From Natrialbaceae archaeon AArc-T1-2 (lineage in GTDB: Archaea > Halobacteriota > Halobacteria > Halobacteriales > Natrialbaceae): a stretch of DNA of 64,000 nucleotides. The translations under genes were made by a program, and so were the position numbers. The notes beneath the pieces were generated by a model. The model was not told the origin of the DNA, searched no databases, and worked only from the letters and a program-made list of their open reading frames with translations. Where the stretch lies: positions 1,116,001 through 1,180,000 of the forward strand of contig NZ_CP127174.1 in assembly GCF_030273315.1 (NCBI RefSeq). Direction: 5' to 3'. Below are positions 25,959 to 34,102 of the stretch, one piece after another; the first letter of the stretch is position 1; every line of letters begins with the position of its first letter.

Positions 25959-26352
25959 CGCCGATCGTGACGACCTCGAGGACGTCGTCGACGACGTCCT
26001 CGACGCGATCCTCTCCGGCGAGGCCGTCGATCCGTCCGACGACGTCGACGTCGGGATCGACCAGGACACGCCGACCGCTGGCGGTGACGAGGTCGGCGGC
26101 ACCACATTCGAGTTCGACGAGGACCGCGACGTCGACGAGCCACCCGTTCGGACACAGTGCCGGTTTTGTGAGCAAGAGTTCCGGACGCTGACGTTCGAGC
26201 GTCGCCACCAGTGCGACGGTCGTCGCGACCTCGAGCTGTCCGAGGACGACGGTCGACCGCTGATCGATCCCCAGCTGCACAAGTTCAGCGGCAAGTTCCT
26301 AGACGGACACAGGGAATGTGGTCATTCTATCACTCCTTCTTCTGGTTTTTGA
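25948..26352 (+). CDS. Zinc-finger-containing protein of a three-gene cassette (3), possibly truncated
   Basis: 134 residues. The N-terminal half is acidic (LEDVVDDVLDAILSGEAVDP); a zinc-finger-like motif CRFCEQEFRTLTFERRHQC lies near residues 71-89. The last 20 residues fall where base composition shifts toward AT and the gene runs 31 nt into the 3' end of the convergent methyltransferase gene, so its natural C-terminus may be lost. A DNA- or RNA-binding role is possible but inferred. Confidence 0.6.
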   Translation: MVRDADRDDLEDVVDDVLDAILSGEAVDPSDDVDVGIDQDTPTAGGDEVGGTTFEFDEDRDVDEPPVRTQCRFCEQEFRTLTFERRHQCDGRRDLELSEDDGRPLIDPQLHKFSGKFLDGHRECGHSITPSSGF

Positions 26353-27143
26353 AACGAGATCACGCTCAGTTTCCCGTTCCAGATCTCCTTCTGGAATGTG
26401 TTCGTTGCAATGTCTGGAACGATCTCTAATGCGGCTTCCCAGGGTCCAGGTTCTGATGGTATCCCGAACCACTTCAGACCGGCTTTCACAAAGAGATTCA
26501 AATCGAGTAACTTTGCTGTGGGCGTCACAAACGCAACTTGTCCACCAGGTTTGGTGACCCGAGTCATTTCCTGAATAGTTGTCTCGACCTTTTCTGGCAC
26601 GAACAGAATCCCACCGAACTCGAATACGACATCGAAGGTATCGTCCGCATAGGGGAGTTGTTCTGCATTCCCCTGAACCAGTCCGACGTTCATCCCCCAT
26701 TTTCGAGCATTTTTCCGACATTTCTTCAGCATTCCATACGAGATATCCACTCCAAAATAGTCAGCCTCCTTCCCGTTTTCCTGGAGGTTTCGAAGCTGCA
26801 ATCCCGTCCCCACGCAGCTTTCGAGTACACGGTCTCCGGGGTTCACATCCAACTGTTCGGAGTATTCCGATCGCCCGGCTTCGAGACCGGACAGTATCCT
26901 CGTTCTCGACAAATCATATATATAACTCTGTAAATCGAACGTCCATTGCATCCGTCGGTTGATTCCAACCACGTCACCCTCGCGGAGAAGCACTGGAATT
27001 CCATCACGGATCGGGAACTGCTCTCCCGACTCCGAATCAATCAGCACGTCGTCGTCACGAACTACTGTATTGCCTGTGTATGGATTCCGTAGTAACCGAA
27101 GCCGTTCAGCCGGTTTGGTTCGTTGTTCTTCGCTTGTCCCCAT
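26322..27143 (-). CDS. SAM-dependent methyltransferase with Cys-less Trm112/UPF0434-like N-terminus
   Basis: 273 residues. The N-terminal 50 residues resemble a Trm112/UPF0434 module (LLRNPYTGNTVV, FPIRDGIPVLL) but lack the zinc cysteines. A class I methyltransferase fold follows: VLESCVGTGLQLRNLQ (motif I), YFGVDISYGML, GNAEQLPYADDTFDVVFEFG, and TKPGGQVAFVTPT. The gene is clearly more AT-rich than its neighbours and uses A/T-ending codons freely, a sign of recent transfer. The substrate is unknown; similar proteins are called UbiE-like. A broken paralogue lies divergent at 27243. Confidence 0.85.
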   Translation of the reverse strand: MGTSEEQRTKPAERLRLLRNPYTGNTVVRDDDVLIDSESGEQFPIRDGIPVLLREGDVVGINRRMQWTFDLQSYIYDLSRTRILSGLEAGRSEYSEQLDVNPGDRVLESCVGTGLQLRNLQENGKEADYFGVDISYGMLKKCRKNARKWGMNVGLVQGNAEQLPYADDTFDVVFEFGGILFVPEKVETTIQEMTRVTKPGGQVAFVTPTAKLLDLNLFVKAGLKWFGIPSEPGPWEAALEIVPDIATNTFQKEIWNGKLSVISFQKPEEGVIE

Positions 27144-27242
27144 GCATGGATTACGGATTGTAGGGGAGTAAAGCCATGCGCGACTTCTAAAGGAGCAGGA
27201 ATCCACACAACAGCTAATCGCTCTCGAATGGTATCAATTGGC

Positions 27243-27570
27243 ATGGCTAGTGAGAGTGGACCCGAGACTGTTCAAACCAAACAACGTGAAATACACTCTC
27301 TATTGTGGAATCCGACTACTGGAAATTCGCTTGTTTTTGAAGATGGTGTGATGGTCGATCCGACTACAGAAGAGCGGTTCGAAGTCAGGGACGGAATACC
27401 GGTGATTCTCCGGAAAGGCGATGTTTTCGGGAACAGTCGGAAACAACAAGCCGCCTACGATTAGTTCACATGAGCTCGCCGAAATCATAACGATCGAATC
27501 AGGCGATCGTGTGCTTGAGACCTCTATTGGAACGGGACAACAATTCCAAAACTTCACTCGACGTAGTGTA
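27243..27570 (+). pseudogene. Broken paralogue of the adjacent methyltransferase
   Basis: From the ATG at 27243 the frame gives 73 residues (SLLWNPTTGNSLVFEDGVMV, RFEVRDGIPVILRKGDVFG) homologous to the N-terminal module of the neighbour, then stops at about 27464. Another frame resumes with ESGDRVLETSIGTGQQFQNF, matching its SAM-binding motif, and ends near 27570. Part of the linker is deleted and the C-terminal half is missing. The copies are head to head, separated by 99 nt, and both are AT-rich. Confidence 0.8.
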
Positions 27571-27718
27571 GTATGTTAACAGCCCACATCTTTGCCAGTG
27601 TTACAGGCTGAGACGTCGGAACACATGTGAGTGGCAAAACTCGGCACAACGTTCGATCCAGTTCCGCAGTACTACAGAAGAGCGTTCGCCTTATCTGCTG
27701 TAATGGCGTCCGCGACGT

Positions 27719-28540
27719 TCAGCTAACGACGGTGACCGGTACGGGCGCTCGAAGGACGAGTGATTCAGCCACGCTGCCGAGGAGTACCCGCGGCCATCCG
27801 GAGCGTCCGGACCGACCGACGACCAGGTGATCGACGTCTCTCTCGGTGACGCGTTCGGCGATCGTTCGGGCTGGATCACCGCGTTCTGACTCGGTCCGGA
27901 TCGTCGAACCGCGGTCATCCGCGCGCTGTCGTGTCGTTTCGAGGATGGAGTCAGCGTTGGTAGCCGTCGCGAACGCCTCCGACGGATCGATGACGTGCAA
28001 GACGGTGATGGTACCGTTCGAAAATTCGTGCAGGGCGAACTCGAATGCATCGTACGCACGTTCGGATCCGTCGACCGCAACGAGAACCTGTTCGGGTGGC
28101 GTGGCGTCCTCACGGTCGACGTTCCGCACTACCGTAACGGTCGTCGGTGATCTACGGGTTACGGTTTTCGCGACGCTGCCGACGAACACGGTGTCGATGC
28201 TCGAGCGTCCCTTGCTTCCGACCGAGATCTGGTCGATATCGTTTTGGTCGACGTATTCGAGGATTTGCTCGGCTGGAGCCCCTCGTCGCGTTACTGTCCC
28301 TTCGAGGGTTACCCCACGGTGTTCGGCCATCTCTCGTGCTGTGTCGTGAACCTCTTCGGTCTCTTGCTCGGCTTTCGTTAACCAGTTTTCATCGCGTCCC
28401 GGCCCCTCGTATCGTTTCTTCGTCGGATTGATCACGTATAGTGTGGTGTGGGAAGCGTCGGGAAACGTCACGAAACTGTATTCCAATGCGTCGAACGCCT
28501 CGTCCGACCCGTCGATCGGATCGAGAACACGTTGTACCAT
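27719..28540 (-). CDS. Universal stress protein, tandem UspA domains
   Basis: 273 residues with two UspA domains. The first starts VQRVLDPIDGSDEAFDALEY and ends with the nucleotide-binding loop VGSKGRSSIDTVFVGSVA; the second starts QVLVAVDGSERAYDAFEFAL and ends VGRSGRSGWPRVLLGSVA. Both retain the G-2X-G-9X-G(S/T) ATP-binding pattern. The start is at 28540 (MVQRVLDP). It is one of three usp genes in 2.3 kb. The role is presumed to be stress adaptation. Confidence 0.92.
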   Translation of the reverse strand: MVQRVLDPIDGSDEAFDALEYSFVTFPDASHTTLYVINPTKKRYEGPGRDENWLTKAEQETEEVHDTAREMAEHRGVTLEGTVTRRGAPAEQILEYVDQNDIDQISVGSKGRSSIDTVFVGSVAKTVTRRSPTTVTVVRNVDREDATPPEQVLVAVDGSERAYDAFEFALHEFSNGTITVLHVIDPSEAFATATNADSILETTRQRADDRGSTIRTESERGDPARTIAERVTERDVDHLVVGRSGRSGWPRVLLGSVAESLVLRAPVPVTVVS

Positions 28541-28713
28541 TTGGTTCGACCCCTCGCGGGGGACGTACCATGTCGAACGCAATAATGCTATCCGGAGGAC
28601 TCGCACGACGCTGGGCCGTTCGAGGTGAACTGCAGTGAGTACGTCGCACGAGCGAACCTGGCGTCCCTCATGCTTTATTACTTGGTTCGTGGCCAGATCA
28701 AGTCGGAACGGCT

Positions 28714-29124
28714 ATGGTCCAGAATATCGTCTCCCCGACAGACGGTAGCGACACCAGTTTTCGAGCAATGGAGCGGGCGGTTCACATCGCAAAACCGTTC
28801 GATGCGAAAATCCACGCGCTTGCGGTGATCCCGCAAATGACTAGGGGGAGTCAGGCCCGTACGAAATGGGAAGAGCGTGTCAAAGAGTCCCACGATCGGG
28901 CCCGGGAACTTGTCGAATCGGAGAACCTCGAGTTGACGGTAGAAACGCTGGAAGGCCCGGTAGCGAGCCGAATCGTGCAGTACGCCGACGAGCACGACGT
29001 CGATCTGATCGTCATGGGAACCCACGGGCGAACCGGCCTCCATCGATTCCTGGTGGGGAGCGTCGCCCAACGAACGATACAGATGTCATCCGTGCCAGTT
29101 TTGACGGTACCGCCTGCGGAGTGA
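28714..29124 (+). CDS. Universal stress protein, single UspA domain
   Basis: 136 residues, standard UspA length. It starts MVQNIVSPTDGSDTSFRAME, and the ATP-binding loop is MGTHGRTGLHRFLVGSVAQR. It diverges from the tandem usp gene at 28540 and converges with the frameshifted usp gene at 29213. The shared 28541-28713 region holds AT-rich promoter-like sequence (TTTATTAC near 28676). Confidence 0.93.
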   Translation: MVQNIVSPTDGSDTSFRAMERAVHIAKPFDAKIHALAVIPQMTRGSQARTKWEERVKESHDRARELVESENLELTVETLEGPVASRIVQYADEHDVDLIVMGTHGRTGLHRFLVGSVAQRTIQMSSVPVLTVPPAE

Positions 29125-29212
29125 GGCCGATCGGGGCGACTCCCGAAACCGGATGACACTCCAAGGCAGTCCGGGTACCTTGTGGCTTACCGGTCGGGGA
29201 ATCGGAAACCGG

Positions 29213-30045
29213 TCATCCCCCGTCACCGGAGGGGTGCTCCGACACAGCGACGACCGGGACGTCTACTCGCCGCAGCACGCGTTCGGTCACGCTCCCGAGA
29301 AAGTGACGGCTCACTCCCGATCGGCCGTGGGTCCCCATGACGACGAGGTCGACGTCGTGGGATCCTACGAAATCGGTGATCGCCCGATGTGGAACGCCCG
29401 TGAGGAGCGACGCCTCCACCGGAGCGACGTTCGACTCTCGCGCCACGTCCACGACAGCCTCGAGCGCCTGTCGGCCACGTTCCTCGAGGTCGCTAGCCGT
29501 TCCCGAGAGATCGTCGACGACCGTCGAAGGAACGACGTGAACGACGTGGACTGACACGTCCACCGCCGCCGCGATGTCGACAGCGTGCGCGGCCGCCGCC
29601 ATCGCGCCATCGCTCCCATCGGTCGGGACGAGGATCGTGTCGAACGTCGACGCCAGGGCCGCACCTTCGTTGACCGTCACGACCGGGACGGGGGCCGTCC
29701 TGATCGTTCGTTCGGCAACGCTCCCCAGCACCCGCCGGTCCGGGTGCGCCGCGCCGTGGGTCCCCATTACGACGCAATCGACCCCGTGCTCGCCCACATA
29801 GTCGACGATCGCGTCGTGGACGTGCGTTGCGCCGTCAAGAACGGACGTCTCCGTTCGCACATCAACGTCGGGGCCACCTCCTCGACGGCCGCCACTAGCC
29901 GGTCGCCGCGGGCAGAGTCCCCATCTTCGAGCACGTGGACGGCGTGCACCACCGAGTCGAACCGCCGGGCAAGCGAGAAGGCGGTCTCGGCCGCGACCAC
30001 CGAGACGTCGCTCCCGTCGGTCGGCGCCAGGATTCGTGCGTACAT
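29213..30045 (-). pseudogene. Tandem UspA gene with a frameshift
   Basis: Two frames together encode a tandem UspA protein. From the ATG at 30045 the frame reads MYARILAPTDGSDVSVVAAE ... LVAAVEEVAP; from about 29875 the adjacent frame continues DVDVRTETSVLDG through MGTHGAAHPDRRVLGSVAER and a complete second UspA domain. Adding one C to a C4 run near 29877 (GTGGCCCCGAC on the minus strand) restores a single frame of about 278 codons. It is either a recent lesion or a base-calling error. Confidence 0.75.
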
Positions 30046-30264
30046 CGGTACTTCGACTCTCACAAGCCCTGGAGACATAATATAAGGAGGTCTCGTCGGA
30101 CGCCGTCGCCTTCAGCACTGGATGAGTGTGATCGGCGCGGCCGGCGCGTCGGACCAGGAGTACGACGTGTTCGTCGTCAGGTCCCCGCTCGACAACGACG
30201 GCGGGACGAACGGCGGTCGTCGCCGTTCCCCGAGGGCTCGTCCCGAGTTCTCGGGGGCATCGGA

Positions 30265-30477
30265 TCAGCGATCATTATCGTAGCCGATGAGGATACCGAC
30301 CGCCGCCAGCCCGATTGGAACGACGACGGCGAGGAATTTCCAGTTGCGTTTGATCTTCGCCGAAATCGGCTCTTTGGTGTCGTCCTCGGTCGTATGTGGG
30401 TCGGCGATCTCGTCGATGTCTCGAAACTCGTCGGTGGTGAATCGCTTCCGATCTGAGGGTGGTGTCTCCTCTGTCAC
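30265..30477 (-). CDS. Small C-tail-anchored membrane protein
   Basis: 70 residues from a GTG start. An acidic/polar N-terminal half is followed by one hydrophobic helix (FLAVVVPIGLAAVGILIGY) and a short charged tail. A GGGGGTG ribosome-binding-like sequence lies 7 nt upstream, and the start overlaps the presumed stop of the preceding gene as GTGA. The function is unknown. Confidence 0.7.
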   Translation of the reverse strand: MTEETPPSDRKRFTTDEFRDIDEIADPHTTEDDTKEPISAKIKRNWKFLAVVVPIGLAAVGILIGYDNDR

Positions 30478-30754
30478 GGACGCTCACCCCCACAGGGTTC
30501 GAACGGGTCGAATCGGGTTCCTCGTGGTCGGTGTTGGATTGCATGGGTTCGGTGGATAGATCGATCGACAGGCGGTACGACTCGGGTGCGTGTACGGTGA
30601 CCTCGAGCGGATAGTCACAGCTCGTCGACGGCGGCAACAAGAGAATGGCCTCGCTGGGAACGAGCACGGCACGAAACTCGCCGCCGGGTTCCAGCGGGAA
30701 ACCGACCTGTTGGGTGGACTCCTTCGGGAAGTACACAAGTACGTCTTTCACCAT
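30474..30754 (-). pseudogene. Small protein gene with a frameshift near its 3' end
   Basis: From the ATG at 30754 the frame reads MVKDVLVYFPKESTQQVGFP and continues to about residue 75 (DHEEP). It then drifts into an Arg-rich frame that overlaps the next gene. In the neighbouring frame RFDPFEPCGGERP ends with TGA overlapping the GTG start of the 70-residue gene, a normal operon junction. Adding one C to the C3 run near 30528 joins them (about 93 residues). The protein is beta-rich (FRAVLVPSEAILLLPPSTSC); the function is unknown. Confidence 0.6.
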
Positions 30755-30771
30755 CTCCGGGCCGGTGAGTG

Positions 30772-30852
30772 ATACGGATTGCTGTAACGATTTACCGGTG
30801 CAACCGCAGAACGGTCGCGGCTGCGCCGGTAAAGGCTTACAACGGTCCGTAT
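30772..30852. repeat. Long intergenic palindromic repeat
   Basis: Arms 30772-30807 and 30817-30852 (36 nt each) form an imperfect inverted repeat around a 9-nt loop. The shared core is TACGGA..G.TGTAA....TTACCGG.GCA.CCGC. The left arm matches 3973-4006 (reverse complement) at 31 of 34 positions. It sits between divergent genes (small protein and acylphosphatase). It is probably a dispersed REP-like or MITE-like element. Confidence 0.75.
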
Positions 30853-30900
30853 GACGCCTCGAGGGTCGGCTTTTTGTCTCTCACGGTCGATTCCTCGCAC

Positions 30901-31179
30901 GTGACCGATCGAAAACGCGCACACGTCCTCGTTTCCGGCAGGGTACAGGGCGTCGGCTACCGTGCGAACACACGGCGGACGGCTCGCAGGAACCGCGTCG
31001 ACGGCTGGGTGAAAAACCTGGACGACGGCCGCGTCGAGGCCGTCTTCGAGGGTCCCGAGGACGCCGTCGAGTCGATGATCGAGTGGTGTCACGAGGGGAG
31101 TCCGGCCGCGAGCGTCGAAGACGTCACGGTCGAGTACGAACGGCCTCGAGGCGAGGACGGATTCGAGATCCGGTACTGA
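30901..31179 (+). CDS. acyP: Acylphosphatase
   Basis: 92 residues, the standard length. VSGRVQGVGYRANTRRTARR holds the catalytic Arg of the phosphate loop (GxVQGVGYR); VDGWVKNLDDGRVEAVFEG includes the catalytic Asn. It hydrolyses acyl phosphates. The GTG at 30901 is chosen as start because a T5 run (30871-30875) is centred 28 nt upstream and the family N-terminus follows. Confidence 0.94.
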   Translation: MTDRKRAHVLVSGRVQGVGYRANTRRTARRNRVDGWVKNLDDGRVEAVFEGPEDAVESMIEWCHEGSPAASVEDVTVEYERPRGEDGFEIRY

Positions 31180-31245
31180 TGGCGACGAGACGAGATCAGA
31201 CGGCCAAGACGGAGGGTTCATTTCGACGGCGACCAACGTGTCGAC

Positions 31246-31683
31246 ATGGTATCGAGACGACAGCTGCTCGCGGCGGCCGGGGCCGGAGTTGGGCTCGGGG
31301 TCGCTGGCGTCGGCGTCGGCACTGCGGTCCACCGGGGCACGGTCTGGGAGAAGTGGGTTCGTGGCCGACGGGACGGCGAGAGCGACGACCTCCACGCCGT
31401 AGTCGCAGACAGCAGCCGTAGCCCGTACGTCACGGACCGACTCGAGGACGTCGACGTCTTCGGGCCGGGAGCCGAGCGGACGCCGGTCGTCTCCGCGGAC
31501 GATCACGATCGGCTCACCGACCAGTACGCCGACGTCGAGTACGGTCTCACGATCTGTGTCGAGAACGGCCAGCTCGAGTGTGAGGGCGATACGGTCGACC
31601 GGTCGACGTTCAACGCGGTACAGGTCGGCGAGGAGGCCACGGCGATCGCGGCTGGCGGTCGGTTCCGGCTCCTTCGACGGTAG
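31246..31683 (+). CDS. Tat-signal hypothetical protein
   Basis: 145 residues. The N-terminus MVSRRQLLAAAGAGVGLGVA is a twin-arginine signal or signal anchor (SRRQLL). The rest has two cysteines (LTICVENGQLECEG) that could pair outside the cell. No family was recognised. It lies between acylphosphatase and the NAD(P)HX repair enzyme, all rightward, and ends 43 nt before the next gene. Confidence 0.75.
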   Translation: MVSRRQLLAAAGAGVGLGVAGVGVGTAVHRGTVWEKWVRGRRDGESDDLHAVVADSSRSPYVTDRLEDVDVFGPGAERTPVVSADDHDRLTDQYADVEYGLTICVENGQLECEGDTVDRSTFNAVQVGEEATAIAAGGRFRLLRR

Positions 31684-31726
31684 CCCCACACGTTTTTCGC
31701 GACCGCGGGCGAACCACTGTGAGTAC

Positions 31727-33154
31727 ATGATCACTGGGAGACGGATGGCCGTCGTCGACGAGAACGCGGCCAGCCTCGGGGTACCGCGAAAACAGCTGAT
31801 GGAGTCGAGTGGCAACGCCGTCGCCCGCGTCGTCCGGTCGGTCGCCGACCCGGGCGCTCGCGTCGCGATCGTCGCCGGCCGCGGGAACAACGGCGGAGAC
31901 GCGTTCGTCGCCGCCCGCTTTCTCGAGACGTACGACGTCACCACGCTGTTGCTCGGCCGGGCCGAGACCATCGGCACCGAGATCGCCCGCGAGAACTGGG
32001 CGGCCCTCGACGCCGGCGCGTACGACGTCCGCGAGGTGACCGACTCGAGTGCGTTCGCCCTCCCCGAGGCGGACGTGATCGTCGACGCGATGCTCGGGAC
32101 GGGAGTCAGCGGCGACCTTCGAGAGCCGGCGGCGACGGCCGCGCAGGCGATCAACGAAGCGGACGCGACCGTCGTCGCCGTCGACGTCCCCTCCGGGTTC
32201 GACGCCGACGCGGGCGAGCACGCGACAAACGGCGTCGCCGCCGACCACGTCGTCACGTTCCACGACACGAAACCGGGACTCGACGACCTCGGCGCCGAGG
32301 TCACCGTTTCGGACATCGGTATCCCGGCCGCGGCGGAGCGATTCGTCGGTCCCGGTGACCGGCGACTCGCCCGTCCCGAGCACCGAGACGGTCGGGCGTT
32401 CGTGATCGGCGGCGGCCCTTACACGGGTGCGCCCGCGCTCGCAGCCCAGGCCGCCCTCCGGACGGGCGCGGAGCTGTCGTTCGTCGCCGCACCCGAATCC
32501 GTCTCGGGCGAGATCCAGGGCTACGCCGAGGACCTCATCGTCCAGCCCTACGAGGGGGACGTACTCACACCCGAGCAGGTCGAGGACCTCGTCGAGACGG
32601 CAGAACGCTACGACGATGTCGTGATCCTCGGTCCCGGACTCGGCACCGCCGACGAGACGCTCGAGGCGGCTCGCGAGTTCCTCGAGTCCTACACCGGACC
32701 CGCGGTGATCGACGCCGACGCGCTCGCGGTCGTTCCCGACGTCGACACCGACGCGACGCTCGTCTGTACGCCCAACCGCCGGGAACTTGCGGGGATGGGT
32801 GGCCCCGAGACCGACGACCTCCGAAGCGTGACAGACGAGATCGAAGCGTTCGCCGCCGACCTCGGTCACGTCGTGCTCGCGAAAGGGGTCGACGACGTGA
32901 TCACCGACGGCGAGCGAACCCGGATCAACCGCGCTGGCGCGTCCGGACTGGCCGTCGGCGGCAGCGGCGACACGCTCGCGGGGATCGTCGCGGCTCTCCT
33001 CGAGCACGCCGCTCCCTTCGACGCAGCCTGTGTCGGAGCCTACGTCAACGGGACGGCAGGCGAACGGCTGGCCGAGCGAAACGGGAACGGCTTTCTCGCA
33101 TCCGAACTGCTTTCTGCGATCCCGCCCGCACTGTGGGGTGAGAACGATGAGTGA
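31727..33154 (+). CDS. nnr: Bifunctional NAD(P)H-hydrate epimerase / ADP-dependent dehydratase
   Basis: 475 residues. The N-terminal YjeF_N epimerase (about 1-210) shows VAIVAGRGNNGGDAFVAARF and VDAMLGTGVSGDL. The C-terminal carbohydrate-kinase-like dehydratase (about 215-475) shows VIGGGPYTGAPALAAQAALR, ILGPGLGT, CTPNRRELA and ASGLAVGGSGDTLAGIVAAL. It repairs hydrated NAD(P)H. The ATG at 31727 is chosen (MITGRRMAVVDENA); a T5 run is 32 nt upstream. It overlaps moaC by 8 nt. Confidence 0.94.
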   Translation: MITGRRMAVVDENAASLGVPRKQLMESSGNAVARVVRSVADPGARVAIVAGRGNNGGDAFVAARFLETYDVTTLLLGRAETIGTEIARENWAALDAGAYDVREVTDSSAFALPEADVIVDAMLGTGVSGDLREPAATAAQAINEADATVVAVDVPSGFDADAGEHATNGVAADHVVTFHDTKPGLDDLGAEVTVSDIGIPAAAERFVGPGDRRLARPEHRDGRAFVIGGGPYTGAPALAAQAALRTGAELSFVAAPESVSGEIQGYAEDLIVQPYEGDVLTPEQVEDLVETAERYDDVVILGPGLGTADETLEAAREFLESYTGPAVIDADALAVVPDVDTDATLVCTPNRRELAGMGGPETDDLRSVTDEIEAFAADLGHVVLAKGVDDVITDGERTRINRAGASGLAVGGSGDTLAGIVAALLEHAAPFDAACVGAYVNGTAGERLAERNGNGFLASELLSAIPPALWGENDE

Positions 33155-33644
33155 AGACCCTGACGCAGACACAGACGAACTCACCCACACCACGGCAGAA
33201 GGTGACGTCCAGATGGTCGACGTCGGCGACAAACCCGACACGAAACGGCGGGCCGTCGCCGCCGGCGAGATTCGCCTCCAGCCCTCGACCGTCGAGGCGA
33301 TCCGCGCGGACGAGGTCGGCAAGGGTGACGTGCTCGCCACTGCCCGCGTCGGCGCGATCCAGGCCGTCAAACACACCTGGGAGACGATCCCGATGTGTCA
33401 CCAGATACCAATCACGAACGTCGACACGGGTTTCGAGCTTCGTGAGGACCGGATCGAACTCACCGTCGCCGTCGAGACGACGGGCAAGACGGGCTGTGAG
33501 ATGGAAGCCTTAGAGGGCGTCACGACCGGGCTGAACGTCGTCTGGGACATGGTGAAAGCGATCGAGAAAGACGGCGACGGCCAGTATCCCGAGACGGGCA
33601 TCGAGAACGTCCGGGTGCTCGAGAAAGAAAAACGGCGGGCGTAG
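33147..33644 (+). CDS. moaC: Cyclic pyranopterin monophosphate synthase
   Basis: 165 residues. The family blocks are MVDVGDKPDTKRRAVAAGEI, IQAVKHTWETIPMCHQIPI and GKTGCEMEALEGVTTGLNVV. With MoaA it makes cyclic pyranopterin monophosphate, the first step of molybdopterin biosynthesis. It is translationally coupled to nnr (8-nt overlap), a pairing common in haloarchaea. Confidence 0.96.
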   Translation: MSEDPDADTDELTHTTAEGDVQMVDVGDKPDTKRRAVAAGEIRLQPSTVEAIRADEVGKGDVLATARVGAIQAVKHTWETIPMCHQIPITNVDTGFELREDRIELTVAVETTGKTGCEMEALEGVTTGLNVVWDMVKAIEKDGDGQYPETGIENVRVLEKEKRRA

Positions 33645-33675
33645 CCGCCGTTTCAACGTGCTGGCGGCCGCTCGA

Positions 33676-34080
33676 TCACTCGAGGTACTCGATCAACTCG
33701 ATACGCTCTCCAGCGGGGCCCTCGAAGAACGCGATCTTCAGATCGCCGAACGTCGTCGGTTCCATGACGAACGAGACTGCGGACTCGAGGTCGGCGGCCG
33801 CGGCGTCGACGTCGTCGACGACGTATCCGAAGTGCAAGACGCCGTAGGGAAGGTCCTCGACCAGGCCCGCAGCCTCGTACGGCGCCCGATCGAAGAGGTA
33901 GACCCGCTTGTCACCGACCGACAGGGCTGCGTGTTCGACAGCCTCGGCGCCCGCGTCGTCGGCCTCGGCTCGCTCGTGCTCGAGGCAGTCGCCGTCTACG
34001 TGCTCGCGATAGAACGCAAGCGCCTCCTCGACGTCGGGCACGTTCAACGCAACGTGGAAGAACGACCCCGGTGAGACCAT
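33676..34080 (-). CDS. VOC-family protein (glyoxalase fold)
   Basis: 134 residues with paired beta-alpha-beta modules: FHVALNVPDVEEALAFYREH at the N-terminus and FGYVVDDVDAAAADLESA in the second half, ending FFEGPAGERIELIEYL. Metal-ligand-like His and Glu are present. The substrate is unknown; lactoylglutathione lyase-like annotation would be over-specific. It follows phaB on the same strand with a 22-nt gap and may be co-transcribed. Confidence 0.88.
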   Translation of the reverse strand: MVSPGSFFHVALNVPDVEEALAFYREHVDGDCLEHERAEADDAGAEAVEHAALSVGDKRVYLFDRAPYEAAGLVEDLPYGVLHFGYVVDDVDAAAADLESAVSFVMEPTTFGDLKIAFFEGPAGERIELIEYLE

Positions 34081-34102
34081 GATTCGAACCGTCGTAGCGA
34101 CC

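Noticed and set aside
27570-27718. Possible transposon end after the broken methyltransferase
   Set aside because: No terminal inverted repeats or target duplication could be matched across the island, so no mobile element was called there.
30123-30287. 53-codon plus-strand frame beginning with ATG
   Set aside because: No domain or ribosome-binding site, and it runs antisense into the small membrane protein gene at 30265; coding cannot be supported.
31610-33376. 588-codon open frame on the minus strand
   Set aside because: Antisense to nnr and moaC, with composition (Arg/Val/Gly/Asp-rich, no domains) typical of shadow frames.
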